Assembly: GCA_045545175.1 (NCBI GenBank)
Contig: JAZQAK010000026.1
Location: forward strand, 1 to 51,897
Source: RGIG6165 sp045545175
GTDB taxonomy: Bacteria > Bacillota > Clostridia > Oscillospirales > Feifaniaceae
Direction: 5' to 3'
Length of the DNA: 51,897 nucleotides
Shown: positions 33,394-42,108 of the stretch, in pieces
How positions within the stretch are numbered: the first letter of the stretch is position 1
How the letters are laid out: each line of letters starts with the position of its first letter
Made by a program: the position numbers and the translations under genes
Notes under the pieces: model-generated
Seen by the model: the letters and a program-made list of their open reading frames with translations, nothing else
Databases searched by the model: none
What the model was told of the DNA's origin: nothing

Positions 33394-34278
33394 ATGAAAA
33401 AGTGCGTTTTGTCGGTAGATGCAGGCGGAACATATCTTAAAGCGGCACTTGTAACGCCTGAAGGCGAAATTATTGCCGATACGTTTATGAAGGTGCCCGT
33501 CAACAGTGACGGTGAACTTGATAAGATTGTTGAGTCATATAAGACGCTTGCTACGACCGCAAAAGAAAAGGCTGAGGGGATAGGCAGCGAAATCACGGCA
33601 GTGGGTGTATGTATTCCCGGCCCGTTTGACTATGAAAACGGAATCTGCCGTATGACACATAAATACGTGTCGATATTCGGCATACCCATGCGTCCCTGGT
33701 TTGAAGAGGTACTGGGTGACGTTCCGATTACTTTCGTACACGATTCCACAGGTTTTATCCTTGGCGCAACACGCAATCCCAAATACGCTCAGTATAAAAA
33801 GATTGGCGGCGTTATGCTGGGTACGGGTCTTGGCTTTGCAACTATGGAAAACGGCAAAGTTATGAAAAATGAGATGGGCGGTCCTGCTGTGTCCATTTAT
33901 AACGTGCCCTACAATGGTTCTACCGCTGAAGAATTTGCTTCACGCCGTGCGGTAAAGCGTATGTTTTACGAGCTTTCGCCCGATGCACCCGAAGGTCTTG
34001 ACGCTTATGAAATATGCTGTCTTGCTACGGAGGGTGATAAAAATGCCTATCGCGCATACGAAATGATGGGTGAGCATCTGGCAAACATTCTTCACGATGT
34101 GCTTCGTGACGGCGGATATGACTGTCTGCTTCTCGGCGGTGCGATTTCGAAAGAGCCCAACTATTCACTTGAGGCAATCAAAAAAGGTCTTGCTGACCTT
34201 GTAGGCCTCAAACTCATCGAAATAGTTGACGATATTGACAACACACCGATTTACGGTGCAGCGAAAGGGGCACTTTAA
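33394..34278 (+). CDS. ROK family sugar kinase, zinc-less variant
   Basis: A 294-residue kinase of the ROK family, which phosphorylates free hexoses or amino sugars in the cytoplasm. DAGGTYLKAA (9-18) is the phosphate loop; HDSTGFILGA near 120 carries the catalytic Asp; GTGLGFATMENG near 146 is the second ATP motif. The family's zinc motif (CxCGxxGCxE) is missing and replaced by NVPYNGSTAEEFAS. Placement after the sugar permeases suggests it acts on the imported sugar. ATG 33394 follows AAGGAGG. It shares one base with the lipoprotein gene downstream. Confidence 0.82.
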   Translation: MKKCVLSVDAGGTYLKAALVTPEGEIIADTFMKVPVNSDGELDKIVESYKTLATTAKEKAEGIGSEITAVGVCIPGPFDYENGICRMTHKYVSIFGIPMRPWFEEVLGDVPITFVHDSTGFILGATRNPKYAQYKKIGGVMLGTGLGFATMENGKVMKNEMGGPAVSIYNVPYNGSTAEEFASRRAVKRMFYELSPDAPEGLDAYEICCLATEGDKNAYRAYEMMGEHLANILHDVLRDGGYDCLLLGGAISKEPNYSLEAIKKGLADLVGLKLIEIVDDIDNTPIYGAAKGAL

Positions 34279-34820
34279 TGAAAAGAATTATCAGTGTTTT
34301 ACTTGCAGTTTTAATGCTGTTTTCATTTGCGGGATGTCAGAAGGCATCACCCCAGAAAGACCTTGACGCTATGCTTATGGCACTTAAAAGCGGTGATATG
34401 GAAACGCTTGCGGCTTTAAACGATGAAGAGGATTTTGACTTTGAGGGTCAGGAACAGATGATGAGCATTTTTTCATCAATATCGTGGAAATTCGGTGAAA
34501 CCGTAGAGGTTGATGAAGATGATGCGAAAGTCAATGTCCAGATAACTACCAAGGATATGCAGACTGTATTTTCCGAGTTTATGACACAGGCATTATCAAA
34601 GGCACTTCAGGGCGAGGATATGTCTGAAGAAGCTGTATCGCAGATGCTCATTGACATTATCAACGCGACTGAGAAGACAGCAAGTTTTGACGTGGCAGTT
34701 GAAATGAGTCTTGAAGACGGTAAATGGGTTATTGATGATGATGGCAATGAAGAATTTTTCAATGCAATCACGGGCGGACTCATGAACGTTATGGCAGAAT
34801 ACGAAAATATGCTTAAATAA
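34278..34820 (+). CDS. Small lipoprotein of unknown function
   Basis: A 180-residue secreted lipoprotein. The signal peptide ends in LMLFSFAGCQ, giving lipidated Cys20. The mature part (LDAMLMALKSGDMETLAAL, then an acidic helical region and VEMSLEDGKWVIDDDG) resembles NTF2-like DUF4878/DUF5105-type lipoproteins that are common in Clostridia. It overlaps the ROK gene by one base (TAATG), so it belongs to the same operon. Function unknown. Confidence 0.75.
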   Translation: MKRIISVLLAVLMLFSFAGCQKASPQKDLDAMLMALKSGDMETLAALNDEEDFDFEGQEQMMSIFSSISWKFGETVEVDEDDAKVNVQITTKDMQTVFSEFMTQALSKALQGEDMSEEAVSQMLIDIINATEKTASFDVAVEMSLEDGKWVIDDDGNEEFFNAITGGLMNVMAEYENMLK

Positions 34821-34821
34821 T

Positions 34822-34856
34822 AAAAAAAGAACTTTGGCTTTGCCAAAGTTCTTTTT
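34822..34856 (+). terminator. Bidirectional terminator
   Basis: AAAAAGAACTTTGGC, TTT, GCCAAAGTTCTTTTT. It separates the convergent lipoprotein and dehydrogenase genes. Confidence 0.9.
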
Positions 34857-34869
34857 ATTTGTTTATGTA

Positions 34870-35982
34870 TTAGTCTTCAAAGGGGAAGTGGTACTGTGTA
34901 AGACCAAGTTCGTCACGAATAGCAATCATTTCCTTCTGAACTGATTCGTTTATCGGAACACCGTCTACACGAGCAAGACGTACGTCATGCTCCTTCTCAC
35001 CTGCAGAGTAGATTCTGTCAGCACCGGGAGCCTTCTGAGCACCGCGAACTTCACGGATGATGTCGCCTGCCTTTTTTCTGCAAGCGTCTTCACCGAGGAA
35101 GTGATCTGTATCAATAGCAATGAAGAAGTGACCGAGATGGAAGGGAACCTTCTCACCGTTAGCACCGATACCGCTGAGTGCCTTACCGTATGAACCGTCC
35201 TGAAGAGCAGCTGAAAGAAGTTCTACGAACATAGCGTAGCCGTAGCCTTTGTAGCCTGCGCCTTCTTCGCCGGGTCCGCCGAGTGTGCAAAGAGCAGCCT
35301 CGCCACGAGCCATAGCCTTGAGAGCGTCAGCAGACTTACCAACGTATGCATTACCTTCGAGGTTAACGAGTGCGCCTGCAGGAGCATCCTTATCAAGACG
35401 AGCGTAGTATTCGAGCTTACCGTTCTGGTAAGTTGAAGTAGCACCGTCAAAGTTGAAGTCGAAATCTTCGTCCGTAGGAACGCCGAGTGTAAGGGGGTTA
35501 GTACCGAACATACCTTCAACACCGAAAGTAGGAGCAACTGTGGGACGTGCGTTGGTACCTGTCAGACCGATACAGCCAGCCTTCGTAGCCATTGACGTGT
35601 AGTAACCTGCGATACCGTAGTGGCAGGAGTTACGTACAACAACCATACCCATACCGTACTTCTTAGCCTTTTCGATAGCCATTTTCATAGCCTTGTAGCC
35701 GATAACCTGACCCATACCGTCATGACCGTCCACAACTGCTGTTGTTTCTGTTTCTTTGATTATTTCAAAGTTTGTAACGGGGTTCTGGATACCAGCCTTG
35801 ATTCTGTCAAGATAAACGGGCTTGAAACGGTTGCAACCGTGTGATTCAATACCTCTCTTATCAGATTCAAGAAGAACGTCTGCACATATTTCAGCATCTT
35901 CTCTGGGAATACCGTAACCAACGAAAGAATCGATTACGAAATTTGTGATTGTCTTCCAATCAACGATGTTGTTTTTTGCCAT
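34870..35982 (-). CDS. Ldh family (malate/L-lactate/sulfolactate-type) dehydrogenase
   Basis: A 370-residue NAD(P)-dependent oxidoreductase of the Ldh_2 family, which reduces 2-oxo acids such as malate precursors, diketogulonate or ureidoglycolate derivatives. The fold is unrelated to classical LDH. Family motifs are SDKRGIESHGCNRF (about 39-52), the catalytic-site NSCHYGIAGYY (about 117), GTNPLTLGVPT (about 160) and AGYKGYGYAMFVELLSAAL (about 242). The substrate cannot be assigned. Monocistronic, with a promoter at 36026-36053 and GAGAGGAAG before the ATG. Confidence 0.88.
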   Translation of the reverse strand: MAKNNIVDWKTITNFVIDSFVGYGIPREDAEICADVLLESDKRGIESHGCNRFKPVYLDRIKAGIQNPVTNFEIIKETETTAVVDGHDGMGQVIGYKAMKMAIEKAKKYGMGMVVVRNSCHYGIAGYYTSMATKAGCIGLTGTNARPTVAPTFGVEGMFGTNPLTLGVPTDEDFDFNFDGATSTYQNGKLEYYARLDKDAPAGALVNLEGNAYVGKSADALKAMARGEAALCTLGGPGEEGAGYKGYGYAMFVELLSAALQDGSYGKALSGIGANGEKVPFHLGHFFIAIDTDHFLGEDACRKKAGDIIREVRGAQKAPGADRIYSAGEKEHDVRLARVDGVPINESVQKEMIAIRDELGLTQYHFPFED

Positions 35983-36025
35983 CTTTACATCTTCCTCTCT
36001 ATGAGTTTTAATTATCAGCGATATT

Positions 36026-36053
36026 ATTGTATCATATTAAAAAATATTTTCAA
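36026..36053 (-). promoter_or_regulatory. Promoter of the Ldh-family gene
   Basis: On the minus strand, TTGAAA (36053-36048), 16 bp, TACAAT (36031-36026). Confidence 0.65.
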
Positions 36054-36070
36054 CAATTTATTTAATTTTA

Positions 36071-36382
36071 TTATTGTTTTTGATAGATTACGTTTGTCAT
36101 ACTCATCTTATCGCCGTTTATTGTAACTGTGGTGTCCTGTTTACGTCCCTTGCTGTCATAAAGTGTGAGCGTCAGGAGGTTGCCCTCCTGTTTTTCAATA
36201 ACGTAATTGCCTTTTATAATATCTCCGTCCCAAAAATGCAGGCAAAAATCGCCGTTTTTATCAAAAATAACGGTGTTACCCTCCTGCTGTGAATACCATT
36301 TACCGCAAAGTTCGTTTCTGTGGCAGGCACAAAACATAAATAAGACTAAAAGTGCTAAAAATAAAACGGCTGTTTTTTTCAT
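36071..36382 (-). CDS. Small lipoprotein, DUF5640-like
   Basis: About 103 residues: signal peptide with lipobox FMFCAC (Cys near 20), then a short beta-rich domain (ELCGKWYSQQEGNTVIFDKN, then a KGNYVIEKQ segment). The G-x-W-Y...F...G-x-Y pattern resembles the small lipocalin-like lipoproteins seen in Clostridia. ATG 36382 follows GGAGAG; a more upstream start is less likely. Function unknown. Confidence 0.65.
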   Translation of the reverse strand: MKKTAVLFLALLVLFMFCACHRNELCGKWYSQQEGNTVIFDKNGDFCLHFWDGDIIKGNYVIEKQEGNLLTLTLYDSKGRKQDTTVTINGDKMSMTNVIYQKQ

Positions 36383-36397
36383 AAGACTCTCCAAATA

Positions 36398-36426
36398 TTA
36401 CATCAAACGTATAATTGTGGTATAAT
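36398..36426 (+). promoter_or_regulatory. Promoter of the gene at 36462
   Basis: TGG plus TATAAT (36421-36426), an extended -10. A weak TTACAT lies at the -35 position. Confidence 0.6.
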
Positions 36427-36461
36427 GACACTAACAATATATGTTTTTGTATGAGGTAGTA

Positions 36462-37178
36462 ATGAACGTTTTGATACAAAAAAGTGCAAACCGTGAGGTT
36501 TTTGAGCGTCTTTATCAGCTTTTCTGCTATGAGATGGGGGAGGGTGTAATGGGTGCAGATGCACTCTATACGGTGCCCGACAAGATTGCCTATACCGTGG
36601 AAATAGGCGGTATTCCCTGCGGTTTTGCGATTTTTTCAGAAGAACGGTGCCTTGACAGCCTGTTTTTGCTCAAAGAACACCGTAAAATGACTGCTGAGAT
36701 ACTGACGACGCTTTTTGATGAAAATAGGGGAGAATGGTCTGTACCCTGCGAGTTTGAAAACGTTGTCAGGGAGTATACTATGGGCGATTACAGGAGAGAA
36801 ACGAGCCTTATTTTTGACAATTCAACCTGCACTAAAGCGGAGGTTATTGATTACAGCGACGTTTCGTCAGTTGTGAATGCTTATGAAATAACTGCTCTCA
36901 AACACGGTGAATGTATCACACAGAGGCGTTTTGCCGATGCGGCGAAGTATTCTGCACTTCTTTTTTCGATGAGGGAGAAAATAAAGGAAAACGGCATTGT
37001 TTCCGCAGTGGTGACTGCACTTATTGACAAAGGTGAAAACGTGACGGTGTGGACGGCAGGTCTTGCATTTTCTGCAGGCGTTATGAGTGACGAGGTGATA
37101 CAGGCGTTGAAAAAAGTTGCCGAGGGAAGTGCGTTTTCTCCATCGGCACGACTTTTGCTTGAAGAATACGGCATCTAA
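36462..37178 (+). CDS. Unrecognised protein, possibly GNAT-like
   Basis: A 238-residue soluble protein that I do not recognise. The N-terminal half (ALYTVPDKIAYTVEIGGIPC, GFAIFSEERCLDSLFLLKEH) looks like a degenerate GNAT acetyltransferase sheet, and the C-terminal half has a second alpha/beta pattern (GIVSAVVTALIDKGENVTVW). The spacing would allow two tandem GNAT-like domains, but no clear acetyl-CoA loop (Q/RxxGxG/A) is visible. ATG 36462 follows GAGG by five bases. Monocistronic. Confidence 0.5.
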   Translation: MNVLIQKSANREVFERLYQLFCYEMGEGVMGADALYTVPDKIAYTVEIGGIPCGFAIFSEERCLDSLFLLKEHRKMTAEILTTLFDENRGEWSVPCEFENVVREYTMGDYRRETSLIFDNSTCTKAEVIDYSDVSSVVNAYEITALKHGECITQRRFADAAKYSALLFSMREKIKENGIVSAVVTALIDKGENVTVWTAGLAFSAGVMSDEVIQALKKVAEGSAFSPSARLLLEEYGI

Positions 37179-37254
37179 AGCATACTCAAAAAGGTTTATG
37201 TAGCACTACGGCGGACACTTGTAGATTTTAGAGGGACAAATTCGATTAAGTTTG

Positions 37255-37282
37255 TTGACATTTTAATATATATATGTATAAT
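37255..37282 (+). promoter_or_regulatory. Promoter of the liv operon
   Basis: Consensus TTGACA (37255-37260), 16 bp, TATAAT (37277-37282). Two short palindromes follow in the leader: CGGA/TCCG near 37291-37303 and ATTGCC/GGCAAT at 37314-37334, the latter just before the ribosome site. Confidence 0.75.
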
Positions 37283-37347
37283 AGAATTTAACGGAGTTAA
37301 TCCGCATCAAACAATTGCCACACAGAAGGGCAATACGGAGGTTTCTT

Positions 37348-38526
37348 ATGAAAAGGATAATTGCATTGGCACTTGCGTGCCTCATGGTACTTGCTTGCTT
37401 CGCAGGCTGCGGAAGCAAGAAGGCTGACGATGTTATTTACATCGGTATTTACGAACCCGCTTCAGGTGACAACGGTGCCGGCGGTAAGCAGGAGACTCTT
37501 GGTATCCAGTATGCCAACACTCTTGTAAACACAGTTACACTCGGCGGTAAAGAGTACAAGATTGAACTTGTTGAAGTTGATAACCAGTCATCAACAGATA
37601 AGGCTATCTCTGCTGCTTCACAGCTCGTTTCAAAGGGCTGTTCAATAGTTCTCGGTTCATACGGCTCAGGCGTATCAATCGCAGCTGCTGACACGTTTGC
37701 AAAGGCAAAGATTCCTGCAATCGGCTGCTCATGCACAAACCCTGCAGTTACAGACGGTAACGAATACTACTACAGAATCTGCTACCTCGATCCTTTCCAG
37801 GGCACAGTTCTTGCTAACTACGCTTTCGAAGAAAAGGGCGAAACTGCATACGTTCTTGCACAGCTTGGTGACGACTATTCAGTAGGTCTTGCAACATCAT
37901 TCCAGAGCGCATTTGAAGCTCTCGGAGGCAAGGTTGTTTACGAAACATTCCCCGAAGGTACGAGTGACTTTACTGCATACATTACAAGCGCTAAGAATGC
38001 AGGCGCAGACGTTATGTTTGCTCCCACATCAACAACATCAGCTTCACTCATCATCTCACAGGCTGCTTCAAACGGTGCTGAATATGCACTTATGGCAGGT
38101 GACACATGGGAAAGCTCAGTAATTCTCGATGCTGCTAAGGGCACAAACCTTGACGTATCAGTTTCAACGTTCTTCGATGAAAATGATGATACAGCAGCAG
38201 GTAAGGAATTCGTTACAGGCTTCAAGGCATGGCTCAACGCTAACCCCGACAAGCTTACAAACAACGGCGGTAACGATATCGTTGCAGCAGTTTCAGCACT
38301 TGGTTTTGACGGTTATATGACAGCTGTTGAAGCTATCAAGGCTGCAGATTCAGCAGACTCACAGGCAGTTGCTGACGCTCTCGGCGGTGTTGTATACACA
38401 GGCGTTACAGGCGAAATCAAGTTTGACGAAATCGGCGATGCTGTAAGAAATCTCGCATACATCAAGACTGTTGACACAGTTAACGGTGCATTTGTATTTG
38501 GTAAGATTCAGACTATTGCTGACTAA
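37348..38526 (+). CDS. livK: Branched-chain amino acid binding lipoprotein
   Basis: A 392-residue periplasmic-type binding protein anchored as a lipoprotein (lipobox LACFAGC, Cys about 20). Mature sequence has the Leu/Ile/Val-binding fold: IYIGIYEPASGDNGAGGKQE, then DNQSSTDKAISAASQLVSKG and CSCTNPAVTDGNEYYYRIC. It captures branched-chain or related amino acids for the LivHMGF membrane complex encoded next. The codon use is unusually biased to a few codons, as in highly expressed genes. A hairpin between it and livH may keep permease expression lower. Confidence 0.9.
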   Translation: MKRIIALALACLMVLACFAGCGSKKADDVIYIGIYEPASGDNGAGGKQETLGIQYANTLVNTVTLGGKEYKIELVEVDNQSSTDKAISAASQLVSKGCSIVLGSYGSGVSIAAADTFAKAKIPAIGCSCTNPAVTDGNEYYYRICYLDPFQGTVLANYAFEEKGETAYVLAQLGDDYSVGLATSFQSAFEALGGKVVYETFPEGTSDFTAYITSAKNAGADVMFAPTSTTSASLIISQAASNGAEYALMAGDTWESSVILDAAKGTNLDVSVSTFFDENDDTAAGKEFVTGFKAWLNANPDKLTNNGGNDIVAAVSALGFDGYMTAVEAIKAADSADSQAVADALGGVVYTGVTGEIKFDEIGDAVRNLAYIKTVDTVNGAFVFGKIQTIAD

Positions 38527-38543
38527 TTAACAATCGCTATTCC

Positions 38544-38572
38544 GCGTGGCGGGTGCATCTTGCCCGCCACGC
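38544..38572 (+). terminator. Hairpin between livK and livH (attenuating terminator)
   Basis: GCGTGGCGGG / CCCGCCACGC, ten perfect G+C-rich pairs with a nine-base loop, followed by ATCTTGTTTT. Likely stabilises livK mRNA and partly terminates it. Confidence 0.7.
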
Positions 38573-38600
38573 ATCTTGTTTTGTTACGGAGGTTCCTTAA

Positions 38601-39485
38601 ATGGATTTTATTGCTAAGTACCTGCCGTATCTGCTTGCGGGAATTTCGGTCGGCGGCCAGTATGCCCTTATCGCCATAGGCTACACTATGGTTTACGGTA
38701 TACTCCGTCTTATCAACTTTGCCCATGCAGATATATTTATGGTTGCAGGTTTTATTATGGTGTATGCTTCGGCGTCAATGCCCATATACCTCTCTATTCC
38801 GCTTGTTGTAGTGCTTACGGTGGCACTCGGCTTCGTGGTTGAACGTGTTGCCTACAAGCCTTTGAGAAATGCCCCCAGAATGTCGGTTATGATTTCTGCT
38901 ATCGGCGTTTCGTATCTTTTGCAGAACACCGCATGGTACGTAACGGGCGGTCTTGCAAAGGTGTATCCAACTATCCCGTGGATAAGTGATACCGTGACGT
39001 TTATGGGTTGCACCACTAAGCGTGTTACGTTTATCACACCCGTTCTCACTATTTTACTTGTAGTTATCCTTGTTCTTCTCATAAAATATACAAAAATCGG
39101 TATTGCAATGCGTGCCGTTTCAAAGGATTTTGAGACGTCGCAGTTAATGGGCATCAAGATAAATACGGTTATCAGTATGACCTTTATCATCGGCTCATTC
39201 CTTGCGGCTGTCGGCTCACTTTTGTATTTCTCAAATTATGCAACCGTTACGCCCACCATCGGCGCTATGCCCGGCCTTAAGGCATTCGTTGCGGCGGTAT
39301 TCGGCGGTATAGGCTCGATTCCCGGTGCGGTAATCGGTGCATTCATAATCGGTATATGCGAAAACTTCATCAAGGCGGCAGGTCTTACGACCTTCTCTGA
39401 TGCGTTCACTTTCGCACTTCTCATCGTCGTTCTCATCGTTAAGCCTAACGGCATCTTCGGTGAATCGACTTCCGAAAAGGTATAA
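38601..39485 (+). CDS. livH: Branched-chain amino acid ABC permease LivH
   Basis: A 294-residue inner-membrane permease with about eight helices. Family motifs include GGQYALIAIGYTMVYGILRL near 19-38, INFAHADIFM following, and MRAVSKDFETSQLMGI near 172. GLKAFVAAVFGGIGSIPGA near 230 is diagnostic. It pairs with LivM; livM begins nine bases later. Confidence 0.95.
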   Translation: MDFIAKYLPYLLAGISVGGQYALIAIGYTMVYGILRLINFAHADIFMVAGFIMVYASASMPIYLSIPLVVVLTVALGFVVERVAYKPLRNAPRMSVMISAIGVSYLLQNTAWYVTGGLAKVYPTIPWISDTVTFMGCTTKRVTFITPVLTILLVVILVLLIKYTKIGIAMRAVSKDFETSQLMGIKINTVISMTFIIGSFLAAVGSLLYFSNYATVTPTIGAMPGLKAFVAAVFGGIGSIPGAVIGAFIIGICENFIKAAGLTTFSDAFTFALLIVVLIVKPNGIFGESTSEKV

Positions 39486-39494
39486 GGAGGCAGT

Positions 39495-40553
39495 ATGAAA
39501 AAGACTACGAAAAATATCATTTATATTGCCCTTCTCCTTTTGATATTTGCACTGAGCTACGTCGTTGACATAGTTGCACCCTATTCGATGCTTGTTACGG
39601 TGCTTCGTAAAGGTGCTGTTTATGCACTCGTTGCTGTTTCAATGAACCTCTTAAACGGCTTTACGGGCCTCTTTTCGCTCGGTCAGGCAGGCTTTATGCT
39701 TCTTGGTGCTTACACCTATGCCATATTCACAATTCCGACTGCGGCGAGAGAATCGGTTTACTATTACTATGAGGGCGGTATCATCAACTTCCAGATGAAT
39801 ATGATTCTGGCAATGCTTCTTGCAGGCGTTGTTGCGGCGATATTTGCATACCTTATCGGTCTGCCCGTACTGAAACTGAAAAGTGACTATCTTGCAATTG
39901 CAACCCTCGGCTTTGCCGAAATAGTAAGGGCACTTGCACAGTGGGACGGTTTTGGCAAAATAACAAACGGCTCAAACCTTCTCAAGAAGTTCCCCGTTTT
40001 AGATAATACGACACAGTATTTCCTTATCGTTGCGATATGTATAGCGGTTATTGCCATGCTTATTCATTCTACCTACGGACGTGCCTTTAAGGCTATCCGT
40101 GACGATGAAATTGCGGCACAGGCAATGGGTATCAACCTTGCAAGACACAAGCAGTTGTCATTCGTTATATCTGCATTCTTTGCGGGTATCGGCGGTGCAC
40201 TTCTCGCAATTTTCCAGACGACCGTTCAGGCAAACGCCTTCAAGAGTGCGATGACTTACGAGATACTTCTTATCGTCGTTATCGGCGGTATCGGCTCTAT
40301 CACGGGCTCGATTTTAGGCTCGTTCTTATTCATTGCTTGCAGTGAATGGTGGCTCAGATTTCTTGATGAACCGATGTTTATCGGCACATTCCAGGTTCCG
40401 CTGCTTCGCACGGGCTTTAGAATGGTCGTATTCTCGGTAATAATTATGATTGTTGTTCTTTTCTTCCGCAGAGGTATCATGGGGGATAAGGAATTTTCAC
40501 TTGACAGAATAGCAAAACTATTCAAGAAAAAGGCGAAAGGAGATAAAAAATGA
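39495..40553 (+). CDS. livM: Branched-chain amino acid ABC permease LivM
   Basis: A 352-residue permease with about ten helices. VSMNLLNGFTGLFSLGQAGF near 47-66 and AIRDDEIAAQAMGINLARHK near 197 are LivM signatures, and IVVIGGIGSITGSILG lies near 265. The basic C-terminus ends FKKKAKGDKK. It overlaps livG by four bases (ATGA). Confidence 0.95.
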   Translation: MKKTTKNIIYIALLLLIFALSYVVDIVAPYSMLVTVLRKGAVYALVAVSMNLLNGFTGLFSLGQAGFMLLGAYTYAIFTIPTAARESVYYYYEGGIINFQMNMILAMLLAGVVAAIFAYLIGLPVLKLKSDYLAIATLGFAEIVRALAQWDGFGKITNGSNLLKKFPVLDNTTQYFLIVAICIAVIAMLIHSTYGRAFKAIRDDEIAAQAMGINLARHKQLSFVISAFFAGIGGALLAIFQTTVQANAFKSAMTYEILLIVVIGGIGSITGSILGSFLFIACSEWWLRFLDEPMFIGTFQVPLLRTGFRMVVFSVIIMIVVLFFRRGIMGDKEFSLDRIAKLFKKKAKGDKK

Positions 40554-41389
40554 GAAACGTACTTTCGCTTAAAGACGTAACGATGCAGTTTGGCGGTGTC
40601 GTTGCGGTAAACAATCTTTCAATGGACGTAAACGAGGGTGAAATCGTTTCGCTTATCGGACCCAACGGTGCGGGTAAGACGACGGTATTCAACGTAATCA
40701 CGGGCGTTTACGAGGCTACAAACGGCAGAATTCTTTTTAACGGAGAAGTAATGCTTGAAAATCACCCCAAGGGCAAGATGAAAAAACTCTACAAGGGTGA
40801 AAATGCAGGCGTATACAAAAAATCGGTAGTTAAACTGCCCGATAAAATTACAAAAATGGGCATTGCAAGAACGTTCCAGAATATACGACTTTTCAAGTCG
40901 ATGACGGTTTTTGAGAACGTGCTTGTTGCAATGCATCTCCGCCGTAAGAGCAACGTGTTTACGGCAACTTTCAAGCTCAATATGAAAGAAGAAAAGGCTA
41001 TGCGTGAAAAAGCGCTTGAACTTCTTTGCGAAGTCGGCCTTGAGGACGTTAAGGACGAACTTGCAACCTCTCTTCCCTACGGTAAGCAGAGAAGGCTTGA
41101 AATCGCAAGGGCACTTGCGACGGAGCCGACGCTTCTTCTTCTTGACGAGCCTGCGGCAGGTATGAATCCGCAGGAAACGGATGAACTTACGGCGTTTATC
41201 AAGCATATAAGAGATAAATTTAATCTCACGGTGCTTCTCATTGAGCATCATATGAATCTTGTTATGGACATTTCTGACCGTATATATGTAATTGACTTCG
41301 GTAAGCTTATTTCAAACGGTACACCTGAGGTCGTTCAGGCGGATCAGCGTGTTATTGATGCATATCTGGGGGTGACTGAAGATGAGTAA
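40550..41389 (+). CDS. livG: Branched-chain amino acid ABC ATPase LivG
   Basis: A 279-residue ATPase. Walker A is GPNGAGKTT (37-45), the Q-loop region is ARTFQNIRLF, the signature is SLPYGKQRRLEIARAL, and Walker B is LLLLDEPAAGMN. A short extra segment (about 70-105, Lys-rich) lies between Walker A and the Q loop. It overlaps livF by eight bases. Confidence 0.95.
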   Translation: MRNVLSLKDVTMQFGGVVAVNNLSMDVNEGEIVSLIGPNGAGKTTVFNVITGVYEATNGRILFNGEVMLENHPKGKMKKLYKGENAGVYKKSVVKLPDKITKMGIARTFQNIRLFKSMTVFENVLVAMHLRRKSNVFTATFKLNMKEEKAMREKALELLCEVGLEDVKDELATSLPYGKQRRLEIARALATEPTLLLLDEPAAGMNPQETDELTAFIKHIRDKFNLTVLLIEHHMNLVMDISDRIYVIDFGKLISNGTPEVVQADQRVIDAYLGVTEDE

Positions 41390-42101
41390 TATTCTTGAAA
41401 TCAGGGACCTTACGGTATCCTACGGCGGTATTGAAGCCGTAAAGGGCATTTCACTTGACGTGCCAGAGGGTGAAATCGTTACGCTTATCGGTGCAAACGG
41501 TGCAGGTAAGAGTACGACGCTTAAAACGATAGCAGGTCTTGTTAAATCAAAGACGGCGTCTATCAAATTTATGGGCAATGAAATTTCAGGAATGACACCT
41601 GATAAGATAGTTACAAGCGGTATCACGCTTGTTCCCGAAGGAAGAAGGGTTTTCCCAAACCTTACCGTAAAGGAAAATCTTCGTATCGGTGCATATCTGA
41701 GAAAAGACAGCCTGGAGGCTGACTTTGAATATGTTTACGGTCTTTTCCCCCGACTTAAAGAGAGGGAATGGCAGCTTGCAGGTACACTCTCAGGCGGTGA
41801 ACAGCAGATGCTTGCCGTTGCAAGAGCGCTTATGAGCAAGCCGAAGCTCATTATGATGGATGAACCGTCACTCGGTCTTGCACCGCTGGTGGTTAAGAGC
41901 ATTTTTGACATTATCAAGACCATCAACGAGCAGGGTATAACGGTACTTCTTATCGAGCAGAATGCAAATATGGCGCTTCAGGCGGCAGACACTGCATACG
42001 TGCTTGAAACAGGAAGAATCACAATGACGGGCGCGGGCAGTGAACTGCTTCGTGACGAACGTATTAAAGAGGCGTATCTCGGTAAGAGCAAAAAGGAGTA
42101 A
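41382..42101 (+). CDS. livF: Branched-chain amino acid ABC ATPase LivF
   Basis: A 239-residue ATPase with Walker A GANGAGKSTT near 36, signature LSGGEQQMLAVARAL near 137, and Walker B LIMMDEPSLGLAP. The switch His of classical ABC proteins is replaced by Gln in LLIEQNA, as is normal for LivF. It completes the livKHMGF set. asnS follows seven bases on, using the AAAAGGAG at the end of livF. Confidence 0.95.
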   Translation: MSNILEIRDLTVSYGGIEAVKGISLDVPEGEIVTLIGANGAGKSTTLKTIAGLVKSKTASIKFMGNEISGMTPDKIVTSGITLVPEGRRVFPNLTVKENLRIGAYLRKDSLEADFEYVYGLFPRLKEREWQLAGTLSGGEQQMLAVARALMSKPKLIMMDEPSLGLAPLVVKSIFDIIKTINEQGITVLLIEQNANMALQAADTAYVLETGRITMTGAGSELLRDERIKEAYLGKSKKE

Positions 42102-42108
42102 TACAGGA

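Noticed and set aside
37183..37347. Amino-acid riboswitch in the livK leader
   Set aside because: Only two short palindromes were found and no known aptamer core.
42040..42108. T-box or other riboswitch before asnS
   Set aside because: asnS starts seven bases after livF; there is no room for a leader.
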